DNA of 28,576 nt from contig JASFMY010000089.1 in assembly GCA_050117315.1 (NCBI GenBank), positions 1 through 28,576 of the forward strand, read 5' to 3'. The translations under genes and the position numbers were made by a program. The notes under the pieces were generated by a model that made no database searches, was not told where the DNA came from, and was given only the letters and a program-made list of their open reading frames with translations. Shown here one piece after another: positions 1-8,141 of this stretch; the first letter of the stretch is position 1, and each line of letters starts with the position of its first letter. The DNA comes from JANQIV01 sp050117315 (GTDB taxonomy: Bacteria; Bacteroidota; Ignavibacteria; Ignavibacteriales; Melioribacteraceae).

Positions 1-2579
1 ATTGTTTTGTCGTAAGTTTTTTATTTTGTATTAATATTTTGGCCCAAGTGTTGCCATACCAAAATCCAAACCTAAGCTCTAATGAAAGAGCTGAAGATTT
101 AATTTCGCGTTTAACCTTGGAAGAAAAGGCTGCTTTGATGTGTGATATTTCGGATGCCGTTCCACGTTTAGGTATAAAAAAATTCAACTGGTGGAGTGAA
201 GCTCTCCACGGTTTGGCAAATAATGATAGCGTTACGGTTTTTCCTCAACCCATAGGGATGGCTGCTTCGTTTGATGATGAACTTGTTTATAGAGTTTTCA
301 ATTCCGTTTCGGATGAAGTACGAGCCAAATATAATCAATCTCAAAAAGAAGGTAAGGAAAACAGCCGCTTTTTAAGTCTTTCAGTATGGACTCCTAATAT
401 CAATATTTTTCGTGACCCACGGTGGGGACGTGGACAGGAAACTTACGGCGAAGACCCTTACCTTATGTCGCGCATGGGCATTGCTGTGGTAAAAGGTCTG
501 CAAGGTCCATCCGATGCCAAATATAGAAAACTTTTGGCATGTGCAAAGCATTTTGCTGTTCACTCAGGCCCTGAATGGAGCCGGCACACTATTAACCTTA
601 ACGATATTGATCCTCGTGATTTATGGGAAACATATCTGCCAGCATTCAAAGCACTTGTGCAGAAAGCAGATGTCCGAGAAGTTATGTGTGCTTATCAACG
701 ATTAGATGATGAGCCTTGTTGCGGTAATACACGTTTACTTCAAGATATTCTACGTCATGACTGGGATTTTAAATACATGGTTGTTTCTGACTGCGGTGCA
801 ATTGCCGATTTCTATAATAACCATAAAGTATCCTCCGATGCGGCGCATGCTGCTGCGAAAGGTGTTATTGCCGGTACCGATGTAGAGTGTGGCTTTGGTT
901 ATGCATATAAAAAATTACCAGAAGCCGTTAAAAAAGGATTGATTGACGAAGAAGAGATAAACAAACATGTTGAACGCTTATTGTTTGGGCGTTTTGAGCT
1001 TGGAGAAATGGACGACAACACATTTGTGCCGTGGGCAAAAATTCCTATGTCGGTTGTCAATTCTGACGAACATAAAAAGTTAGCTTTAGAAATGGCGCGT
1101 GAATCAATGACCCTATTGCAGAACAAAAAAAATATTTTGCCGTTATCAAAATCGATAAATAAAATTGCGGTAATTGGACCTAATGCGGATAATGAAAGAC
1201 TTATGTGGGGAAATTACAACGGCAGACCCATTAGTACTATAACAATATTGAGAGGGATAAAAACAAAACTTTCTGGGAAGGATATAGTCTATGATAAAGC
1301 ATGCGACCATGTTGAGGATAAGATAATAGAAAGTTATATAAAAGACTGCTCTATTGATGGAAAGGCGGGAATAAAGGCTACCTATTGGAATAATAGGAAT
1401 TTAAGTGGTGAAGTTGCAGCAGCTAAAGATATAACTGCTCCTATACAATTAACTACGGACGGGCAGCATGAATTTGCTACAGGTGTACATTTGCAGGATT
1501 TTTCCGGCAAATACGAAACAGTTTATAAAGCTGCAGAATCAGGCGAGATTGTATTTAGAATAGAACCAAGAGGAAGATTTGAACTTTTGGTAAATGCCGA
1601 TACACTCTATAAACCTGTCAGGTTTGGTCCCCGTACTATTCGTATTCCATTGCAGGTTGAAAAAGGCAAGGAGTATAAAATTGAAGCTAATTTTGTACAG
1701 ATTGGGAACTGGCCGGCAAGCCTAAGCTTAAACTTTGGCAAGGAAGTTCCAGTTAAATTTAAATCTCTTATCGAAAAATTGAAAGATGTTGATGTTGTTG
1801 TTTATGTTGGCGGCATTTCCTCGCAGTTAGAAGGCGAAGAGATGCCTGTTGAATTGCCTGGCTTCAAAGGAGGAGATCGTACTGATATCGAATTACCTGC
1901 AATTCAGCGTCAATGTATAAAAGAATTAAAACAGGCTGGAAAGAAAGTAATCTTTGTGAATTGTTCAGGTTCTGCTATGGGGTTAGTCCCTGAAACAGAA
2001 ACGTGCGATGCTATACTTCAAGCTTGGTATGGTGGTGAATCCGGCGGACAAGCAGTTGCTGATGTACTATTCGGCGATTATAATCCTTCTGGGAAACTTC
2101 CAATTACTTTTTATAAGAGTATAAATCAATTAGGAGATTTTGAAGATTATTCAATGAAAGGGCGTACTTATCGTTATATGTCTGATTCCCTGTTTCCTTT
2201 TGGTTTTGGATTAAGTTATACAACTTTTTCAATCGGAGATGTCCAAATTAATAAAACAACTGTTAACAAAGATGAAGGCGTTGAACTTACAATACCTGTA
2301 TCAAACACAGGCAAACGAGACGGGATAGAAATCGTTCAAGTTTATGTATGTAAGGTTAATGACGCTGATGGTCCAATTAAATCATTAAAAGGCTTTAGAA
2401 GAGTTGAAGTAGCTGCCGGAAAATCAAGTAAAGTAGTCATCAGCTTACCGCATACATCGTTTGAGTTTTTCGATAGGGTAAGCGGCAAAATGACTGTAAC
2501 TGCTGGGGAGTACGAAATTTTATACGGAAGCAGTTCCAGTGATAAAGATTTGAAGAAAGCAAAAATCATGATTCAATAA
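1..2579 (+). CDS. GH3 beta-xylosidase-type glycosidase with PA14 insert (5' partial)
   Basis: A retaining exo-beta-glycosidase of family GH3, probably a periplasmic beta-xylosidase that removes xylose from xylo-oligosaccharides. Counting from the codon at 39, the N-terminal barrel spans about 1-330 and has the 'WWSEALHG' substrate loop, 'KHF' at 170-172 and the nucleophile Asp251 in 'VVSDCGAI'. The second domain carries the acid/base region 'QLEGEEM' (Glu598-601) and 'GFKGGDRTDIELP'. A PA14-like insert lies at about 443-565 and a fibronectin-III-like domain ends the protein. The reading frame is open to the window edge: the codons before 39 encode a hydrophobic stretch ending in Ala-Gln, which is the tail of a signal peptide. 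The real start is therefore upstream of the window, and the TTG at 39 is not the start. The PA14 insert and 'TVFPQPIG' recall Xyl3A-type xylosidases. Beta-glucosidase activity is the main alternative. Confidence 0.9.
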   Translation, partial: CFVVSFLFCINILAQVLPYQNPNLSSNERAEDLISRLTLEEKAALMCDISDAVPRLGIKKFNWWSEALHGLANNDSVTVFPQPIGMAASFDDELVYRVFNSVSDEVRAKYNQSQKEGKENSRFLSLSVWTPNINIFRDPRWGRGQETYGEDPYLMSRMGIAVVKGLQGPSDAKYRKLLACAKHFAVHSGPEWSRHTINLNDIDPRDLWETYLPAFKALVQKADVREVMCAYQRLDDEPCCGNTRLLQDILRHDWDFKYMVVSDCGAIADFYNNHKVSSDAAHAAAKGVIAGTDVECGFGYAYKKLPEAVKKGLIDEEEINKHVERLLFGRFELGEMDDNTFVPWAKIPMSVVNSDEHKKLALEMARESMTLLQNKKNILPLSKSINKIAVIGPNADNERLMWGNYNGRPISTITILRGIKTKLSGKDIVYDKACDHVEDKIIESYIKDCSIDGKAGIKATYWNNRNLSGEVAAAKDITAPIQLTTDGQHEFATGVHLQDFSGKYETVYKAAESGEIVFRIEPRGRFELLVNADTLYKPVRFGPRTIRIPLQVEKGKEYKIEANFVQIGNWPASLSLNFGKEVPVKFKSLIEKLKDVDVVVYVGGISSQLEGEEMPVELPGFKGGDRTDIELPAIQRQCIKELKQAGKKVIFVNCSGSAMGLVPETETCDAILQAWYGGESGGQAVADVLFGDYNPSGKLPITFYKSINQLGDFEDYSMKGRTYRYMSDSLFPFGFGLSYTTFSIGDVQINKTTVNKDEGVELTIPVSNTGKRDGIEIVQVYVCKVNDADGPIKSLKGFRRVEVAAGKSSKVVISLPHTSFEFFDRVSGKMTVTAGEYEILYGSSSSDKDLKKAKIMIQ

Positions 2580-2590
2580 ATTTCATTTTT

Positions 2591-2652
2591 ATGTTGGATT
2601 GCAGACTAAGGAGCTGACAATTAGGTATCCAATATAGAATAATTGTCATTTT
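2591..2652 (+). promoter_or_regulatory. Interlocked inverted repeats before a GH43 gene (possible attenuator or pseudoknot)
   Basis: Two 9-bp stems can form in the gap after the GH3 gene. Stem A pairs 2591-2599 (ATGTTGGAT) with 2627-2635 (ATCCAATAT), with one G-U pair. Stem B pairs 2615-2623 (TGACAATTA) with 2640-2648 (TAATTGTCA) without a mismatch and is followed by TTTT. The arms alternate A-B-A-B, so they form either a pseudoknot or two competing folds. Stem B plus TTTT resembles a weak intrinsic terminator just ahead of the ribosome binding site at 2655. The stems are seen in the sequence; the regulatory role is inference. Confidence 0.35.
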
Positions 2653-2654
2653 AT

Positions 2655-2660
2655 AAAGGA
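2655..2660 (+). promoter_or_regulatory. Ribosome binding site AAAGGA fixing the GH43 start
   Basis: AAAGGA sits 9 bases before the ATG at 2670. This, with the signal peptide that begins there, selects 2670 over an in-frame TTG at 2643, which falls inside the inverted-repeat element. Confidence 0.6.
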
Positions 2661-2669
2661 ACTATTATT

Positions 2670-3815
2670 ATGAAAAACATGACCTATTTACTTGTAATGC
2701 TGTTGTTTTTTAGTTCAATAAAAACAACTACTGCACAAACTGTAGAAAAAAAGAAACTTGTTCCAACAGTGACAATCCCTGCCCCTGAAGGATCAAAAGG
2801 TTTTGGTATGCCTTCAACAAATAATGGAAATACAACACCACCGAGAAGACGCTGGATAAGCCCAAGTGTAACCGAACCCCGTGAAATTACCACAACAACC
2901 CTTGATGAAATGGCCATGAGTGATCCGTTTATTTTTTCTGATAAAAAAACGCAAACATATTATCTCACAAGCAGTGGGGGTAATATTTACAAAAGCAAAG
3001 ATCTAAAAACATGGGAAGGTCCTTACGGAGCTTTTGATGTTACTGGTACATGGATGGAAGGTCTTCCATTTGTTGCTGCTGCCGAAATTCATGAAGTAAA
3101 TGGTAAATATTATTATGCCGCAACCTGGACAGATAGGGATGACCTTGTTGATGTTGTTCCCCGCAGGTACAATGTTCATCGCAATCAGACACAGATTTTA
3201 GTATCTGATAAACCGGAAGGTCCGTATAAACCCTTAAATCCTGATCCCGAGTATGATTATCTCTACCATGATTGGGACGTTATTGACGGGACAATCTGGT
3301 ATGAGGGCGGTATCCCGTATTTTATTTTTGTTCATGAATGGACTCAAGTTATTGATGGGACCATGGAATATGTTAAACTTTCCCCAGATTTGAGTGAAAG
3401 AATTTCTGACCCTGTTTGTCTCTTTCGTGCCAGTGAAGCCTCATGGGCACTTGAAATGGTTGCAAACGGAGAAATGACTTTCGGTATGAAACTTCCGGGC
3501 TGGGTAACCGACGGTCCTCAACTCTTTAGAACACAAACTGGTAAATTAGGAATGTTGTGGTCTACGTGGGGAGCTGAGAGGTACTTACAAGGAGTAGCTT
3601 ATTCTGAATCCGGTACAATTGACGGGCCGTGGATACAAGAAGAAAAACCGTTTAAATGGGATAATTCCGGTCATGGAATGTTATTCAAAACATTTGAAGG
3701 TAAACTATTATACGCTGTTCATCATGCTGAAAAAGATGGCCCACGTAAACCTCAACTTTATGAGGTAGATGATTCAGGTGATAAACTTGTACTGGGAGTA
3801 AGTTATAATCCGTAA
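2670..3815 (+). CDS. GH43-like glycosidase (first of a paralogous pair)
   Basis: A 381-residue secreted five-bladed propeller protein of the GH43 type, expected to act on beta-xylosyl or alpha-arabinosyl linkages. A signal peptide (1 to about 22, 'TTTAQ') and a Pro/Thr-rich linker (about 30-70) precede the catalytic domain. Likely catalytic residues are Asp85 in 'SDPFIF' (general base) and Asp206 in 'DVIDGT' (pKa modulator). The acid is less clear. Where many GH43 enzymes read EGP, this one reads 'VTDGP' (Asp281), and Glu256 in 'ASEASW' is another candidate. The ATG at 2670 is preferred because it follows AAAGGA and begins the signal peptide. It closely resembles the gene at 5132, with long identical runs in the C-terminal half. 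Exact substrate is unresolved; family assignment is fairly secure. Confidence 0.82.
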   Translation: MKNMTYLLVMLLFFSSIKTTTAQTVEKKKLVPTVTIPAPEGSKGFGMPSTNNGNTTPPRRRWISPSVTEPREITTTTLDEMAMSDPFIFSDKKTQTYYLTSSGGNIYKSKDLKTWEGPYGAFDVTGTWMEGLPFVAAAEIHEVNGKYYYAATWTDRDDLVDVVPRRYNVHRNQTQILVSDKPEGPYKPLNPDPEYDYLYHDWDVIDGTIWYEGGIPYFIFVHEWTQVIDGTMEYVKLSPDLSERISDPVCLFRASEASWALEMVANGEMTFGMKLPGWVTDGPQLFRTQTGKLGMLWSTWGAERYLQGVAYSESGTIDGPWIQEEKPFKWDNSGHGMLFKTFEGKLLYAVHHAEKDGPRKPQLYEVDDSGDKLVLGVSYNP

Positions 3816-3856
3816 TCAGTTAAGGGCATATAAATATTTTCCTTATAAAAACTAGT

Positions 3857-3860
3857 GAGG
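3857..3860 (+). promoter_or_regulatory. Ribosome binding site GAGG deciding the esterase start
   Basis: GAGG ends 9 bases before the ATG at 3870. An in-frame GTG at 3855 and an ATG at 3861 overlap or abut it and are therefore unlikely starts. Confidence 0.5.
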
Positions 3861-3869
3861 ATGGAAATT

Positions 3870-5027
3870 ATGAAGAAAATTGTTTTTGTTGTTGCTTTAA
3901 TTATGATGTATAACATTACATCAGCTCAATTTGCCGGTATAATGCGTGGTCAAAAGGAAGAGCCGCTTCCCAAAGGGTTTAAACCTGCCTTAACCAATAC
4001 TTTTATATCACAATATCCGGCCGTTAATACGCAGACACGTCAGGCTATGTTTAAAGTTTTTGCCCCCTATGCTCAGATTGTTCAAGTCGACCTAGCCAAC
4101 AAGAAATACGACATGACAAAAGATGAAAAAGGGTTTTGGACATGCACTTCCGATCCGCAGGTAGTTGGTTTCCATTACTATGCAATACTAATTGACAGCG
4201 TTGCTGTTATGGATAGAGGAAGTGAAGCTTATTTCGGCAGTAACTGGGAATCTGCAGGAATTGAAATCCCTGAAGGTATTGAAGGCGATTATTATAGATT
4301 TAAGAAAAACATACCTCACGGACAAATTCGTTCCATCCATTACTGGTCTGATATCAACGGCCTTGAACGTCATATAAATGTTTATGTCCCTGCTGAGTAT
4401 GAAAATAATCCGAATAAAAAATACCCGGTACTTTATCTTGTACATGGTTGGGGAGAAGATGAAAACGGGTGGTCGGTTCAAGGGCACATGGCTAATATAA
4501 TGGATGGCTTAATTGAATCAGGTAAAGCTGTCCCTATGATTGTTGTAATGCCTAGTGGTGATATAAAAACAAATTCCGATGTTCGTAAAGCTTCAGGTGA
4601 TATTACCCAGATTTATATCAATAATCTTATTCCGTTCATTGATAAAACCTTCCGCACATATACAGACAGAGAGAATAGGGCTATGGCCGGGTTGTCAAGA
4701 GGCGGTTTCCAAACATGTATGACGGTTTTTAACAATATGGATAAGTTTGCCTGGATGGGAACGTTTAGCGGATTTTTTGTGCGTCCTGGTGACGAAGTTA
4801 TAAACGCTTACAATGGTATATTCAAGGATGCTGCCACATTTAATGATCAGATGAGTCTTTTCTTTATAAGTACCGGTACCGAAGAGCGCAGTCCCAAAGA
4901 ATTGGTTGAAGCGCTCAAAAATTATGGCATTAGAAACATTGTATATCATGAATCACAAGGCACTGCTCATGAGTGGCTTACTTGGCGTAGGGCCTTAAAT
5001 GATTTCGCACCAAGATTATTTAAATAA
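3870..5027 (+). CDS. CE1-type esterase with N-terminal CBM48-like domain
   Basis: A 385-residue secreted alpha/beta hydrolase of the esterase D/CE1 group, likely to remove feruloyl or acetyl groups from xylan side chains. It has a signal peptide (1 to about 20, 'ITSAQ') and an early-set (CBM48/E-set-like) beta-sandwich at about 40-135 with 'FKVFAPYAQIVQVDL' and 'GFHYY'. The esterase domain (about 150-385) follows, with 'PVLYLVHG', nucleophile Ser276 in 'GLSRGG' and catalytic His367 in 'TAHEWLTW'. The acid is probably Glu338 or Glu339, where the related copies have Asp. The nucleophile elbow is SRGG rather than the SMGG of the copies after 24306, so this is the most diverged member. It lies between the two GH43-like genes, which suggests that de-esterification and side-chain removal are coupled. 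Feruloyl and acetyl specificity cannot be told apart from sequence. Confidence 0.85.
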   Translation: MKKIVFVVALIMMYNITSAQFAGIMRGQKEEPLPKGFKPALTNTFISQYPAVNTQTRQAMFKVFAPYAQIVQVDLANKKYDMTKDEKGFWTCTSDPQVVGFHYYAILIDSVAVMDRGSEAYFGSNWESAGIEIPEGIEGDYYRFKKNIPHGQIRSIHYWSDINGLERHINVYVPAEYENNPNKKYPVLYLVHGWGEDENGWSVQGHMANIMDGLIESGKAVPMIVVMPSGDIKTNSDVRKASGDITQIYINNLIPFIDKTFRTYTDRENRAMAGLSRGGFQTCMTVFNNMDKFAWMGTFSGFFVRPGDEVINAYNGIFKDAATFNDQMSLFFISTGTEERSPKELVEALKNYGIRNIVYHESQGTAHEWLTWRRALNDFAPRLFK

Positions 5028-5046
5028 GAAAAATATTTTCATTATT

Positions 5047-5081
5047 AAGAAATCCTATGTTAAAGATATGAGGTTTCTTTT
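5047..5081 (+). terminator. Possible weak intrinsic terminator
   Basis: Downstream of the esterase stop, AAGAAATCCTAT (5047-5058) can pair with ATGAGGTTTCTT (5068-5079) with one bulge on each side, leading into a short T run. The stem is AT-rich and the T run is short. It could give partial termination or 3'-end protection between the esterase and the second GH43 gene. Confidence 0.35.
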
Positions 5082-5131
5082 ATATCAAAATTTGTAGCAA
5101 AAAATAAACGTTTAATAGAGGAACCACTCTT

Positions 5132-6259
5132 ATGAAGAACATAATTTTTTTAATTACAATGCTGGTGGCTTTCAATTTACTAAAAACAACCACCGCACAA
5201 ATTGTAGAGAAAAAACAAATTGTACCGGGTGAACAGGCTCCTCTTGCCGATCCGGGACAGAGGAATTTCGGCGGACCTCCTCCCTCCGGTGGGCAGAACC
5301 CAATGATGCAGGGAGCAAGACCGGAACCGGAAATCCGTACGGTTTCTCTTGATGAGATTTCAATGAGTGATCCTTATATCTATCCCGATGAAAATACCCG
5401 TACTTATTATCTTACTGGTACCGGTGGTCGTCTCTATAAAAGTAAAGACTTAAAGATGTGGACTGGTCCATATTCGATTATAGACCTCACTGGCACTTGG
5501 ATGGATGGACACTGGGTAGCAGCGGCTGAGATTCATCATATTGGAGATAAATACTATTTAGCAGGCACTTGGAATGATCACAATAACTTAATTGAAAATA
5601 TTCCGCGCCGTTATAATGTGCCAGCTAACCAGACACAACTTTTAGTAGCCGATTCTCCCGAAGGCTCTTTCAAACCTTTGGTTGCTGAGCATGATTTTTG
5701 TCTCGGTCCCGAAAATTGGGATATCATCGACGGAACACTCTATCAGGAAAATGATACTACTTATATGGTATTTGTTCATGAGTGGACCCAGATAATTGAC
5801 GGAACAATGGATTTCATGCCTCTTTCAAAAGATCTGACACATCGAATAGCTGAGCCAACAACAATCTTCCGAGCTAGTGAAGCTTCATGGTCTAAAGAGA
5901 TGAATAGCATTGGTGAAGCCACCTTTGGTATGAAGATGCCTGGCTGGGTTACCGACGGACCTCAATTATTTAGGACACAAACTGGGAAATTAGGAATGTT
6001 GTGGTCAACTTGGGGAGTAAATAGATATCTACAAGGTGTGGCTTATTCTGAATCCGGTACAATTCACGGACCATGGGTACAAGCTGACAAACCCTTGAAA
6101 GATGATAATTCCGGTCATGGAACGCTGTTTTATACATTTGAGGGAAAACGATTATTTATTGTTCACCATGCTGAAGAAAAGGGACCACGTAAACCGCAGA
6201 TTTATGAAATTGATGATTCATGTGATGAATTAATACTTGGACCGAGGTATAATCCGTAA
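5132..6259 (+). CDS. GH43-like glycosidase (second of a paralogous pair)
   Basis: A 375-residue secreted GH43-type propeller protein, paralogous to the one at 2670. The signal peptide again ends 'KTTTAQ' and is followed by 'VEKK', then a Pro/Gly-rich linker (about 35-65). Candidate catalytic positions are Asp80 in 'SDPYIY', Asp200 in 'DIIDGT' and Glu250 in 'RASEASW'; Asp275 in 'VTDGP' again stands where EGP is usual. The linkers differ strongly while the catalytic halves stay close, as expected after duplication and divergence. The start is an ATG with AGAGGA upstream (about 5117-5122). It probably acts on xylose- or arabinose-containing oligosaccharides, perhaps with a linkage preference different from its twin. 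The subfamily was not determined. Confidence 0.82.
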   Translation: MKNIIFLITMLVAFNLLKTTTAQIVEKKQIVPGEQAPLADPGQRNFGGPPPSGGQNPMMQGARPEPEIRTVSLDEISMSDPYIYPDENTRTYYLTGTGGRLYKSKDLKMWTGPYSIIDLTGTWMDGHWVAAAEIHHIGDKYYLAGTWNDHNNLIENIPRRYNVPANQTQLLVADSPEGSFKPLVAEHDFCLGPENWDIIDGTLYQENDTTYMVFVHEWTQIIDGTMDFMPLSKDLTHRIAEPTTIFRASEASWSKEMNSIGEATFGMKMPGWVTDGPQLFRTQTGKLGMLWSTWGVNRYLQGVAYSESGTIHGPWVQADKPLKDDNSGHGTLFYTFEGKRLFIVHHAEEKGPRKPQIYEIDDSCDELILGPRYNP

Positions 6260-6312
6260 CAAATGAGGATTGTATAAATATAATTCATATAAAACTAATG
6301 AAATTTTAAAAT

Positions 6313-8016
6313 ATGAAAAAAGTTTTTTTATTAGTCGTTCTCCAATTATTTTTATTAAGCAGTCTATTTGCACAAAATTTATTATCGCCTATTTGGAAAA
6401 TCAGTTTCATTGATACTTCTGAAGCGAATGTAAAACAAATAGCACCGACCAATTGGAAGGACGTTAATCTGTTATTATCCTGGAAACGGCAAGGATATTT
6501 TTGGCTTGATGGTAATGGCTGTATCGCAAATGAATTTTTTGTGCCGGCTGAATTAGCCGGCTCAAAATTTATTCTCTCTGTTGGGTTACAATGTGATGTT
6601 AAAAGCATCTATGTAAATGGAAAGTTTATTGGCAGGAATTTACCGAATCAATTTTGGGCAAACCGCGGAGCGACAACCGAATTCATTTTCCCGGATGGCT
6701 ACCTTTTAATAGGACAGCCAAACAGAATAGCAATCTTCATTTCAAATCTCTCATATACGGGTGGAATAAGCTGTAATGTTTGCAGCATTGTGCCAAAGGG
6801 AAGCGAATTAAACTCGGAAGTTAAAATTGTAATTCCTGCAAAAGATCATCTTTACTCTATTCATGATGCAAACTCATTCAGTATAAAATATAATTCTGTA
6901 CAAAAAGGTAAAATCAAATTATCGATTGTAAATGATTTTCATCAGCTCTTTATTCAAAACGAATATGAAGTTGAAAAGGGAGAAGGTAATATTCAATTTC
7001 ATTTTGATGACGTTATTACAAAACCGGGATTTTATGAATGCGTTGCGATTATGAACGACGGCGGGTATTCTTCCGATGTAAGATGGTTTACGCTGTCTCC
7101 CGAAAAAATAGAATGCACGAACAATACTGTTCCCCGGTTTAAAGAATATTGGGATGAAACACTTGCCGAATTAAAACAAGTTAAACCGGAATTTAAATTG
7201 ATAAAAATGGATAGTTTGTGTACAGACAACCGCGATGCATATATAGCAGAAATGAAATCGTTTGGCGGATTGGCCATTCGCGGATACTATTTTGTTCCCA
7301 AAACACCTGGTAAACATGCTGCTGTTCTGCATGTTCCGGGTTACGGAAACGGCTACCAAGATCGCCGTGTTTTTTTATCAAACCGAGATGATGTTATTGA
7401 ACTGGCATTGTGCGTACGCGGTCACGGAATCAGCGCAGATGTTTTTAATCCCGGATTCGATGTTCCCGGAATATGGGGATACAAACTTTGCAGCGAAACC
7501 GAGAATGCCTACCGCGGTATTTATATGGATTGTGTTCGTGCAGTGGAATTTTTATTGAGCCGTCCCGAAGTTGATACTTCCAGGATAGGCGTTATGGGTG
7601 GAAGTCAGGGAGGAGGACTAACTTTAGTTACTGCCGGGTTATGTAGCGCTAATATAAAAGCATGTTCGTACTTCGATCCGTTTCCTTGTGATACTCGAGA
7701 TCATTTAAAAATCCGGATTATGTGCAACAGAGAAATTAAAAACTACTTAAATTTCTATAACAACACCTGCTCATTAGAAGATGCTTTCAATATACAGGAT
7801 TTGCTTGATACAAAGGGATTTACTGAGTGGATAAAATGTCCGGTCTTTTTTGTCACATCGCTATTCGATGATGACTGTCCACCGCATATGGGTTTTTCTG
7901 CCTACAATAGAATTTCAGCACCAAAGAGTTTTAAGATATATCCCGAATTAGGCCACCTTAACGATAAGGCTCATGGTGTGCAGATGCAATTTCTAAGAGA
8001 AAAACTGGAGTTTTAA
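6313..8016 (+). CDS. CE7-type acetyl xylan esterase with N-terminal beta-sandwich domain
   Basis: A 567-residue secreted esterase of the AXE1/CE7 group, which removes O-acetyl groups from xylo-oligosaccharides. A signal peptide (1-20, 'LFAQ') is followed by a galactose-binding-like jelly-roll region (about 25-160, with 'SIYVNGKFIG') and a second beta-rich stretch (about 165-265). The alpha/beta hydrolase domain runs from about 272 with 'VPRFKEYWDETLAEL', a hallmark of this family. The triad is Ser431 in 'GGSQGGG', Asp519 in 'FDDDCPP' and His548 in 'ELGHLND'. CE7 enzymes are usually about 320 residues, so the first 270 residues are extra and may bind carbohydrate. The ribosome binding site is weak. 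Family call is strong, role of the N-terminal part is inference. Confidence 0.88.
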   Translation: MKKVFLLVVLQLFLLSSLFAQNLLSPIWKISFIDTSEANVKQIAPTNWKDVNLLLSWKRQGYFWLDGNGCIANEFFVPAELAGSKFILSVGLQCDVKSIYVNGKFIGRNLPNQFWANRGATTEFIFPDGYLLIGQPNRIAIFISNLSYTGGISCNVCSIVPKGSELNSEVKIVIPAKDHLYSIHDANSFSIKYNSVQKGKIKLSIVNDFHQLFIQNEYEVEKGEGNIQFHFDDVITKPGFYECVAIMNDGGYSSDVRWFTLSPEKIECTNNTVPRFKEYWDETLAELKQVKPEFKLIKMDSLCTDNRDAYIAEMKSFGGLAIRGYYFVPKTPGKHAAVLHVPGYGNGYQDRRVFLSNRDDVIELALCVRGHGISADVFNPGFDVPGIWGYKLCSETENAYRGIYMDCVRAVEFLLSRPEVDTSRIGVMGGSQGGGLTLVTAGLCSANIKACSYFDPFPCDTRDHLKIRIMCNREIKNYLNFYNNTCSLEDAFNIQDLLDTKGFTEWIKCPVFFVTSLFDDDCPPHMGFSAYNRISAPKSFKIYPELGHLNDKAHGVQMQFLREKLEF

Positions 8017-8141
8017 GATGACAAATATTCATACTATTTACAGTATATATTGGTCATTTAATGAATGACTTAATAACTGATTTCAATTTTCTGCTGAACT
8101 TGCGGTAGAAAAATTAATATTTAATTAAAAGGACTAAGCTA

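Noticed and set aside
8053..8069. Hairpin GTCATT-TAATG-AATGAC in the gap before the carboxylesterase
   Set aside because: Only 6 bp, AT-rich and with no T run; common by chance in this composition and not a convincing terminator.
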